Below the pieces are notes generated by a model, which did no database searches, was not told the origin of the DNA, and saw nothing but the letters and a program-made list of their open reading frames with translations. DNA of 64,000 nucleotides, from NCBI GenBank assembly GCA_030268105.1, contig BSDZ01000078.1, positions 3,895,001-3,959,000 of the forward strand. The letters run 5' to 3'. Position 1 is the stretch's first letter; each line of letters opens with the position of its first letter. Positions 55,600 through 64,000 of the stretch are shown in pieces. The stretch comes from Volvox africanus (taxonomy: Eukaryota; Chlorophyta; Chlorophyceae; Chlamydomonadales; Volvocaceae). Both the position numbers and the translations under genes were made by a program.

Positions 55600-56085
55600 G
55601 GGCGCCGCTAGCCCCGCCGCGAATACCAAAATAGCCGCCACCCCACCGCCTGTACGACACGATATGCGGCGCAGGAGAGGGCCGAGCAGATCTGCATGGT
55701 ACAATACGTCTGCAGCCGTAATAACGTCTGGTTCAACACCCCTCAGAGGCGATGACGCCGGCGCCAGCGTGGCGGCCGTCACATTGGCCGGGCCACCCCC
55801 ACCACCACTCACGCTGCCGTTGCCATCGTGGGGCACAGCTGCTTCATCTGCTTTCGGAGGCGCGGCCGCGGGATCATCACCCCAGCGATACGAGCAGACG
55901 AAAGCTTGATGCAACCGCGGATCACAGTTCGCCGCGACGTTGGCTGCTGCCAGCGGTACCACATGCGGCAGGTCCGTTAGATATACCCTCGCCCCCGCCA
56001 ACGCCAATGCGATTCCCACCACCCCATTTCCCGTGCCCAAATTTATCACTGTCAACGACCGCCAGCCGCCGCCGCCGCCGCCGCT
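55600..56085 (-). pseudogene. Truncated direct duplicate of the neighbouring methyltransferase gene
   Basis: This ~485-bp segment is nearly identical to 57797..58321 in the intact gene, in the same orientation and about 2.2 kb away. It keeps an open frame from motif I to the DVLY motif but lacks the first ~150 and last ~85 codons. The right break falls inside a (CCG)n run; the left part carries deletions, including one of ~26 bp that changes the frame after ADLLGPLL. Motif I reads VINLGTGNGVVGI instead of VIDLGTGSGVVGI, so an Asp and a Ser have both become Asn. Read outward, an open frame with a unique start runs to about 56127. I treat it as a decaying partial copy; expression as a short protein cannot be excluded. 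Confidence 0.85.
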
Positions 56086-56127
56086 GACTACTACTACTCT
56101 CGCCAGCAGCGGTGATGCCAGCATCAT

Positions 56128-57540
56128 TGGGGAACACCGTCATGTTGCAAAGCTCCTTTCTCAACAAGCCAACCTGAGAGGCAGTAGGTGCATGAAGTGT
56201 GTGTTTCGATGTTATCTAAAATCCCATCAGCATGCTGGCTAAACAAACACTTGCAATAAGCGGTGTCTCACTCACACCACTCAAACGTCGTTAGGTGACG
56301 TTTCAAGGTCAAACCCAAGCGGTTCTAGCAGACCTTGGACCTTTGTAAATGGGCACAGCATTACGAAATCTTAACCAAGATGGTACAAATATCTTGTTCA
56401 AGATAGTTAAAGTCTACGTTTGTACTGTACGGATAGTCGCGTTGTTCGACCGCTAGCCCTGGCCAGCTGGGCCGTATCAATGGCTCCTGACGGCTTGCAT
56501 TTTCATTCGTTAACATCAGAATCCAGGATTGTGGGAAAATGCACGCCATGATACTTTTGGCCCCAGCGTGCCTTGGAAAGCGTCAGCTGTCGTCGTAATA
56601 CGGTAACCATGCGTCCAAAGGCCGCGCACCCTGTAAGTAAACGAACTCGAAGCAACACACGACAGGGGGATGCCATAGCTCTTAAATACCGACACATGCA
56701 TAAGTCTGTCAAGAATACGAAATGAAGGCAGAAGGCCTCTCATGCTGAAGACAGGAAGGTGGGGTTGGGAGGGGAAGACACAGGCGAACTTAAACGCATA
56801 TTCCTGCTCTCCATTTCACACGCACTTGAGCCTTGAATGAGTCTTATGTCCTTAAAACTTGACCTTCATGTTAACAGCGTGACTGGTGCTTTTGACAGAC
56901 CCTCACCTACTCCGAAACCAAACCTCTTCTCCCCTGCTCCGTCACTTTGATGTGGTCCAAGCATATGTGCTAAACAGTCCACGCCAAACAGATACATGAC
57001 ATTCGAGAAGGTTTGATAACTATTTTTCCAGTGCTCAATTTATTTAGTTTTAAGGTTAGGCGCTCCGTACTCCCAAAATGTAACCGTCCCTCAGTCAATC
57101 GCACACAGCTCCACCAGCACGTGGACCACATAGGCACCTGCAACAGCAGCAGCATACAGCAGCAGCTGCTGCGAAATATATCAATACTTCGCGCTGACGC
57201 TCTCCTCTTTCGCTCCACCAGCGTGCTCCGCCCCTCCCAGCCCCCGGACCCCCCCTTTTTCCCCAACATAGACAGAAAGAGGAGAAAACAAAGCCCCAAC
57301 GCAAGAAAGGCATGCAGTGTGAAGAGGTAGAGAGTGGTGAAAGTGGAGCGGGTGGTGTAGTCACTCACAACCCCCACAAACATCACGCAAGGGGCGGAGT
57401 GCCTTTAGAAGCCGCATTCCCCTTTATATCCGTCTGTTGATGTCCTAACCCGACACAACTCGAAGACGAATCAAGGAAGTAACAAATCGTTCGCGTGCTA
57501 TATGCTAAGCGCGGCAACTCTAGCGCAGCCGGTGGTTACG
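56128..57540. other. Intergenic region between duplicate and parent gene
   Basis: About 1.4 kb with no homology to the duplicated gene that I could see and no supported coding frame. It includes the 3' flank of the intact methyltransferase gene. Confidence 0.45.
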
Positions 57541-58776
57541 TCATACGCCATCCCGACGGCACAGACGCAGAATGCCGTACGTTCCTGGCGCCCAACGCTC
57601 TCTGCCGCCACATTCGACATCCAGCATCAGCTTCCTAAACCCGGTATCGTCATCATCTTCGTCATCACTGTCCAGGTTTCCAACCGCATCCACAAGCCCA
57701 ACGTGAAGCTCTCCCACACCCCTGGAGTCACGGCTACTGCGGCCACGGCACCGATACTCCTCATGCAACACGGATCTGGGCACTTCTTCAGCTGCAAAAC
57801 CTGCCGCCGCCGCCAATGCCAAAAACGCCGCCACCTCATCGCCTTGCCGTACCCTGTATGACACATACGACACGGTATGCGGCGCAGAAAGACGCCGCAG
57901 CGCCGTCATGAGCGGGCCGAGCAGATCTGCATGGTACAATACATCTGCAGCCGTAATAACGTCTGGTTCAACATCCCTCAAAGGCGATGACGCCGGCGCC
58001 AGCGTGGCGGCCGTCACATTGGCCGGGCCACCTCCACCACCATTCACGCTGCCGTTGCCATCGTGGGGCACTGCTACTTCATCTGCTTTCGGAGCCACGG
58101 CCGCGGGATCATCACCCCAGCGATACGAGCAGACGAAAGCTTGATGCGACCGCGGATCACAGTTCGCCGCGACGTTGGCTGCTGCCAGCGGTACCACATG
58201 CGGCAGGTCCGTTAGATATACCCTCGCCCCCGCCAACGCCAATGCGATTCCCACCACCCCACTTCCCGTGCCCAAATCTATCACTGTCAACGACCGCCAG
58301 CCGCCGCCGCCGCCGCCGCTGCCCCAGCCGCTATCACGGCGGCGTAGCATACATTCCGGCGCTTCACGCAGCAGAAAGTCCGCCAGCAGGAAGCCCGCCT
58401 GCCAGACCACCAGGCCCACGTTGGCAAGGCTACTCAGCGGAGGTCCAGCTGAGACCTGTTGACGATGTGGCCGCTGCTGCTGCCGTTCTTGACACTCTTG
58501 TGGTTGTGCAGATGGTGGTACACCAACAGGAGACCAGTCGCTGCCATTAGACGCTGCCGTAGCGGTAAGCGTGGACCTGTCCGTGGCTACTGCTGCTGCG
58601 GAGGCCCTGCCGTCATCGCCTGGCCCGGCTAGGGGCCTTAGTTGTGTCCCTGCCGCACCGCTGTGTGCCGGCCACTGGGTGAGCCGCAGGGTGATACCGC
58701 CAGGGAACTGAATAACGCGCTCGGCTGCGCGCTGGTCAGCCGCCGGTCCCGACACCCGGTACGGCACGAGCGCCAT
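57541..58776 (-). CDS. Family-16 (METTL21-like) protein lysine methyltransferase
   Basis: A single exon of 411 residues from the ATG at 58776 (the frame extends seven codons further only with a TTG). It is predicted to transfer a methyl group from S-adenosylmethionine to lysines of a protein substrate, probably in the cytosol or nucleus. The fold begins with GLVVWQAGFLLADFLL at ~120-140, the usual W-rich lead-in, then motif I VIDLGTGSGVVGIALAL (~168) and the acidic DLPHVVPLAAANVAAN. After a Gly/Pro/Ala-rich insertion come TAADVLYHADLLGPLMTAL, containing the DxxY-type motif of this family (DVLY), and VSYVSYRVRQGDE. A Gly-rich stretch precedes motif I. The C-terminal DDEDDDD stretch and the end GTYGILRLCRRDGV are less conserved. 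The substrate cannot be inferred. A broken copy lies just downstream. Confidence 0.85.
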   Translation of the reverse strand: MALVPYRVSGPAADQRAAERVIQFPGGITLRLTQWPAHSGAAGTQLRPLAGPGDDGRASAAAVATDRSTLTATAASNGSDWSPVGVPPSAQPQECQERQQQRPHRQQVSAGPPLSSLANVGLVVWQAGFLLADFLLREAPECMLRRRDSGWGSGGGGGGWRSLTVIDLGTGSGVVGIALALAGARVYLTDLPHVVPLAAANVAANCDPRSHQAFVCSYRWGDDPAAVAPKADEVAVPHDGNGSVNGGGGGPANVTAATLAPASSPLRDVEPDVITAADVLYHADLLGPLMTALRRLSAPHTVSYVSYRVRQGDEVAAFLALAAAAGFAAEEVPRSVLHEEYRCRGRSSRDSRGVGELHVGLVDAVGNLDSDDEDDDDTGFRKLMLDVECGGRERWAPGTYGILRLCRRDGV

Positions 58777-59062
58777 TTGCAGCTGAGCAGGATTCAAAGA
58801 CGTGCAGACAAGATGTCAAAGGTAATGATGCCACATGGACTGCGCAACATGGCTCGTGTATACAGTATATATTGCCGCTCACGTTCGGTCCAAAAAGGTA
58901 ATATTTCCTCTCTTATTTATGCTCCTCTCTTATTCCCTGAGCAGCTGTACACATACAAAGAGGTTTCCCACGCAGGGACTTGTGCCAGTCAGCTCGTGTC
59001 AGCTAAGGCCCGTCGTCTTTCCCCTAAGAGCCGTAGGAGCAGCGTTGCGATGCCTCTGGCCC

Positions 59063-60109
59063 TCAGATGCTGCTCGTACTGCTGACGCCAGCTACGCCCC
59101 CGTAATGGGAATGCAAGCCGGCATCTTGCTGCAGTACGTTGCTCCGTGCGCCGCCACCTAGCCCAGTGCCAGTACTGCTGCCACTGCCACCGCTGTTACC
59201 GCTCAAGCCTACCCCCGGCGCGCCACGGCCTGTCACACCGCCAACCTGCAGTGGCTTGTAGCCGTACGTGTTTCTGACGTCGAGGCCGCCCCAACGCGCT
59301 AGTGCACCTGAGTGTGGAATGAGCGACCGCAGGTCCTTTAGGCTGTTGCCGTACTGGCGCAGTATCCGTTGCCCGTATACCAGTCCGTGCTCAAGGTCTA
59401 CCACACGTGGTTCGGAGGAGAGACCCAGCAGGGATCGTACGGAGCCAAGGAACGTGGTTTTGGTACCAAGCGGTTGCGGCACCGGTGGCGTCAGCACTTG
59501 GCCGCAGCGGAGCTCGAAGATATATAGTCCGGCCGCACACACCAGCACGCCAAACGCATCCGCCGTAAGGTCCTTTGCGGAGAGGGCTCCTGGCCAAAGC
59601 TGGTGGAACAGGGTAGGGCATGTGCGCCCAGGGGGTGTTGGCAGTAAGATGGGGCCCGCTTGCTGTGAGAAGTGTGGCACAACAATTGACAAAGAGTACT
59701 CCTCACTCGGTAAGATTACATATGGAGGGGCTATGAGCGTAATCGCCGAGTGGCGACCGTTGCAAGTGACAACACTTAGAAGCCTGTACCTGCAGGTAGT
59801 CGCCGAGCTCCTTCAGCACCCCCACGATGAGCCCCGCGAGGATGCTGAACGTGAACCTGGCGCGATATGCCCAATATATTCGCCTAAAGACCAAGTAGGT
59901 CACGACCGTACAAAGACCCTGCATGGTAAAAGGCCCGCCGACTTAAGCATCCTCAGATCGGCCGAATGTCGACTCGTCTGCGGTGGATGAGACTCACGCA
60001 GAAAATGAAGTGCTCCAGCTTATCGATACCAAGCCAGTCGTCCGTTATTGTTTGGGGCCCTGGAGCCCCTTGCTGGGAGCCCCTTGCCGGGGCCAGTCTT
60101 CTCGAAAAC
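59063..60109 (-). CDS. YfiM/DUF2279-like membrane protein (N-terminus unresolved)
   Basis: Three exons in coding order, 59998..60109, 59790..59918 and 59063..59599, with matching phases. The first exon begins with one nucleotide of a split codon, so at least one upstream coding exon is missing from this model. The sequence TDDWLGIDKLEHFIFC, then TFSILAGLIVGVLKELGDYLQ and AKDLTADAFGVLVCAAGLYIF, matches the bacterial YfiM/DUF2279 pattern: a (D/H)K-x-x-H-F helix, a Gly-rich membrane helix ending KE, and a DxxADxxG helix. Two to three hydrophobic helices suggest an integral membrane protein. The ~110-residue tail is Gly/Ser/Thr-rich. No function is established for this family. The assignment is from memory of the pattern. 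Confidence 0.6.
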
Positions 60110-61164
60110 CTGCCAAGGTAGTCACCTTACTCCCTTCCTTGAAGTTATTGATGCGTGATTGAACGTGACAGGGCTAGATCTAAAAGAGAAAACTGCCAAA
60201 TCCGTCGCTCGAGTGGCCCAGATGCACGGCCTAGAACCATGTGCAAACAGAAGAACCTGAGTACTGAAGAAACGACAAAGAACACACGCCAAATACATCA
60301 TTAGATTTGTTGTAACATCGAATTTCTTCTTTGCGAATAGACGTCCTCACGCAATAACGCCGTACAAATTACTTGAACGAAGACCAAAAGTATTCATATT
60401 TCTTGCTTCCATTACGTGCTATGTAAAAGAGCTTTTTAAGACGTCTGGGCAGCTCGTCTGTGCAAATGTCTGAGCTGGCGTCCCGTTGGTCCGTTCTAGG
60501 AACGCAACTGCCGAACAGGCTTCAGGCACAAGCCACGACTAAGGAAAGTCCTTCGTCAATAGAAAGCACATCTCAGTTAACTCTTTATCCAGCGTTGGCG
60601 GTTGCCTTCTCGCGGCTTGCTCCGAAGGAGCTAGCGCTGTGTCGGGTTAGTGAGATTTGCAGCACCTGTTGCTATCGTATCTTGTAGAATCTCTTCGTGT
60701 GGCATTGCGCTACCAGCGCAATCGTGGGCTGCTTAACTCTGACACGGTTTCTTGCAACCCTAACGTATCAAGCGGGCTCATCTATCCAGTCGACATCGGC
60801 GGAACTCTCAAAGGTCATGAAATGATAGACATTTGCTGACACCGTTGCTACGCTTGCAGGCTGTATGTACCTTATGGCGCGAGGCCGCTTCGAGCACGGA
60901 GGTACGAAAGCCAGAAAGCGGTTGGCGTCGGTCAGTCTTACGCAACATCTATTTCCATTGTCAATCCTTCCTCAATCAATAGGGCCTCGGGTAATTGGAA
61001 ACGATGTTATGAAAACATGACCATCTCGACCATTGCTTCAAGACACACCACACCCAGTAACGCTATCATGCACTTTGGGACTTGAACGTTTTTGTCTTCC
61101 CGCTATTATCACTGTCATCTCGGGCGCTGCTGACACCACCCTGTGCTCCTCCGTCGCGGACGCA
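60110..61164. other. Intergenic region between divergent genes
   Basis: About 1 kb between the divergently read DUF2279-like gene and the LysM gene. It should include the missing first exon of the former and the promoters of both. The small plus-strand frame at 60460..60687 has no recognisable motif. Confidence 0.4.
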
Positions 61165-62671
61165 ATGACACAGGTTCGGCGTGCGGCGTTCATGCAGCAC
61201 TGGCGGCTCGCAGGACTGGTGGGGTCAGCCCGGAGCCCCACGATTCTGGACGTAAGTCTGATCTGCCTCTGATTGGAAGCTTTCCTTCGAATCGCATGTC
61301 TGCACCGTCTTCATGGCACGATGGGGCTGTCCCGCTTCGCAGACTGCTGCCCTGGGCCAGTTCGTCCGGCGCCATGTGGTGTGCCGCGGGGATACCCTGA
61401 CGGGTCTGGCGGTGCGCCACGGCTGCGAAGTGACCACCATAATGCGCCTCAACAACCTCATCTCCTATCACAGCCTGCACTCGAGGGAGAATGTCTTCCT
61501 GCCTGGTGAGGGGCCCGGGGTGACGACAAATTGTTGTGGGGGAGGGAAACACAGCCCCCTTGTGGCGGAGGGCCTTTCAGGCAACCTCTCCGCCTTGGGC
61601 CATTTGTGACGCCACAGCTTCAAACTCCCCAGGAGGCTATGCGGGCAGGCTGGAACCGTACTACTGGGTCGGGGTGTGGTCATCATGGAGCGGTGTTGTC
61701 AAGGTGCCGTTGCCGCAATGCGACGTCCATTTCGCGTCTGTTCGCGTCGCTTCGGCGGATTTCCAAACCTGGACATGTTACCACCCCTGCCTTCTTTGCG
61801 ATTTTGCCGCATCTCATCCCACCCTGCCGTGTCCTTACTCCGTGCCCGCTGCTCTCCTGTCCCGTATCTTGGCTGTCTGTCCACGAGCAGTCACATGTGC
61901 GTCGGAAGTAGCAGGCGGCCACGTGCTGTTCCATTACTGCCGAGTTGCATGTCGGGAGTTGCTAGTGCTGCTTAACGAAGCGGAGGCGCAGACTGCCCGG
62001 GCAGCAATCATAGACGCCGAGGCAAGGGCCGGCGGCGTGGGTAGCAGTGGACTGCGGAAGGCTGAGGTGCGTGTATACCTTTACAACAAGAACCGCCACG
62101 AGACCGGATCCGCTGCTTGCCTTCTTCTCCATTGCGCCTTATCCCTTTCCTCCATCTAGGCTGATGTGAAGCATGTTTGGGACCGTGTGCCGCTGAAGTA
62201 TGGCCACGTTGCACACGTGGTTGCGCTTGCGGGCCGCAGGAGGAAGCTTTGCAGGGGAAGCTGGTAGCGCTTCTCTGCCGTAGCAGGCAGCTGGATCACG
62301 CCACGGCGAGGTTCTACCTAGCTGAGACGGGCTGGTGCCTAAAAAAGGCCCTGGCGATGTACGGTGAGGCTGTGTTATTAGATTGAGTTTTACAAGCACT
62401 GCTACGGATGAGTGGATTAACGCAGATGGAGTGTTGCATCGTTCGTGGCTATGAGGGATGATGAGTTGAACGTGAGTTCAAGGACGGCACTTTTGCCAAG
62501 ACGGCGTATGATTCCCAACGCCTGACGTCTGACCTTGGCTTCATCTTGATATGCCTGCCTTTGTCCACACACACACCCTCCCGAGCTACAGAACAGGACC
62601 TCCAATGGGAATGCCGTTCGCCGGGCGGTCGCCGCCGCCGGCGGGCCCCACTGCAGCCGCTGCAGGACTGA
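61165..62671 (+). CDS. LysM-domain protein with C-terminal UBA-like helix
   Basis: Five exons, 61165..61251, 61343..61505, 61915..62066, 62240..62363 and 62592..62671, give 201 residues with all phases agreeing. Start is the first in-frame ATG (MTQVRRAAFMQHW). Residues ~35-85 form one LysM domain: RRHVVCRGDTLTGLAVRHGC then TTIMRLNNLI and the closing ENVFLPG. LysM domains bind N-acetylglucosamine polymers such as chitin or peptidoglycan. No signal peptide or membrane helix is visible, so the protein seems intracellular, like the eukaryotic LysM/F-box and LYSMD families. Near the C-terminus DHATARFYLAETGW with KKALAMYEQDLQWE reads as a UBA/TAP-C-like helical segment and is followed by an Arg/Pro-rich end. 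The link from the LysM exon to the third exon (LPG|GHVLFHYC) is the least certain junction. Function unknown. Confidence 0.78.
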
Positions 62672-64000
62672 GTGGAAGATATATTAGGAATTCAGGCCGG
62701 CGCTATTCAGGTCGCTATTCACTTGTACGTTCAGGAAGTCAGTTGTAGGTTCAGGGTGAGACAACGTGAAGGCGGGTTCAGGCTGCTATGACGTCATGCA
62801 TGTGTATGTGCGCTGTGTATGCACAGCTTGTTGGTTTAGCGGTCTGCTTGAGGCCCAGGTGCTGGTCCTCCGCTCTGCAGGAAGGCCTCTCAATCTGGCT
62901 TTCACTACTGCATGCATGGCCGGAGATTGCTCACCAAGCTGCCGCGGCCCCGCCATAGACAGTTCTAGCATTCAGCTGCTATGGGGCCCTTTACCGCGTC
63001 ATGATATTCGTAACTCCGCCTTACCCGCCGTTTTACTCGCGCACACACACATACACACACAAACCGGGTGCTGCTTCGGCGCAGTGATGCACGGATGCGG
63101 GCCGCTCACAACCTAGGTGATGTTCGTCTTCTTTTGGACATGGGCCGTCAGGGAACTCCACGCTGGATGGTTCCAACAAGGTCGTTAAGCGTTGATTGTC
63201 GGTTATTATTCATGACGCTGGCTTTTATTGTTAAGGCCGTACTAATCGGATGCAGGCATGGCGGCTCGAGGCACCCGAGCACTTTCTTGTCCACCTTTTT
63301 TGATGTGTTTTTGCACTTGGTAAACATTCTCGGCGGGACAAGGTAGGAAGCAGGTTGGGTCGCCGCTTCTTCATTGGCTTCTCCAAGGACACAGCTGCCC
63401 TTGCTTTTGGTGGGCAGCAGATGCGCGTGCAGGGTTTTGGCTTGGCAGGTTTGTGGTTATGCCGGGGCGGGTGGACGGATAAGCGCTTGGTACGTGGCCG
63501 TTACCGGCATGTCTGAGCCGGTGAAACGGGGCGAATGTTGACATCTTGCCATGATCGTCGTTTCCGCATCTGCATGTGCTCATGCACATGTGCTTGTGCG
63601 TGTGTGTATGCAGTAAGAGGAAGCAAACACTTAAGCGGAGAGTGAGGTTCTGACTTCTGAATACGCAAGCCAGTTTCACTGCAGGTGGAGCTACTCTAAT
63701 CGAGGGTTATGTCAACGTTGTCGTTTGGGTTTTGACAGGAGATCAGGAGTGCAGTGAGCGTGCTAGCCACGTGCCTCTCCAATGGGCGTGTTGTTGTGGC
63801 TCGATAACGGCATTCGTTCATTCGATTGGGATCCCAACGTCGGCCTCCGTGAACCGTTGCCATGAAGGGCGGGCGGGGCCAGCGGGGCCCTGTGGGGCAT
63901 GATGCAAGGACGTGTTGTGTGTTGTTGTAATTGCAGCGCTATACCTTGATCCTATTCGCGTATGAACCCTCGCCGCAAATGATCCAGAAGCCTTCCCCCC
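62672..64000. other. Right-end region without supported gene
   Basis: About 1.3 kb that includes the LysM gene's 3' untranslated part. It has a short (CA)n run near 63042-63062 and no open frame with recognisable motifs. A downstream gene may begin outside the window. Confidence 0.45.

Noticed and set aside
62067..62239. Read-through of the LysM gene reading KHVWDRVPLKYGHVAHVV to a nearby stop
   Set aside because: Splicing GAG|GTGCGT to GGCCGCAG keeps phase and yields the UBA-like helix with its conserved end; the read-through would end the protein abruptly.

Overview
This is a nuclear segment from a volvocine green alga (Chlamydomonas, Volvox or a relative). The evidence is small intron-rich genes with GT-AG introns, long homopolymer and proline/glycine tracts in coding exons, Chlamydomonas-style protein families, and intergenic or intronic DNA full of (CA)n, (GACA)n and minisatellite repeats. 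The base composition looks more moderate than in Chlamydomonas reinhardtii, so a colonial or Volvox-like relative is possible, but the species cannot be fixed by eye.

Layout, left to right. 1-2432 (+): 3' part of a plant-type ubiquitin-specific protease. 5912-6393 (+): tubulin-folding cofactor A, three exons. 7393-10742 (+): seven-exon hemerythrin (HHE) protein with a likely organelle-targeting N-terminus; one of its introns holds a 266-nt near-perfect hairpin. 13748-36804 (-): a 29-exon gene for a giant four-domain voltage-gated cation channel of about 3748 residues, with every splice phase reconciled. 41073-42224 (-): intronless Tubby-domain protein. 44652-47990 (-): nine-exon electron transfer flavoprotein alpha subunit. 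50713-54962 (-): Ser/Thr kinase with ATG1/ULK-like architecture. 55600-56085 (-): truncated direct duplicate of the family-16 methyltransferase at 57541-58776 (-). 59063-60109 (-): membrane protein of the YfiM/DUF2279 type, N-terminus not found. 61165-62671 (+): five-exon LysM plus UBA-like protein.

Genes are separated by 1-4 kb of DNA in which I see no convincing coding signal, mostly simple repeats and, at 37.8-38.1 kb, a degenerate TATCTAGATG repeat array. The genes look like an ordinary eukaryotic mixture and not a functional cluster. The most notable content is the channel: its four pore loops carry T, E, N and D at the selectivity-filter positions instead of the EEEE of animal Ca2+ channels, its II-III linker is one roughly 980-codon exon, and about a third of its introns start with GTACG.

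Exon boundaries were set by hand from donor/acceptor motifs, reading-phase agreement and family alignment from memory. No database search was run.
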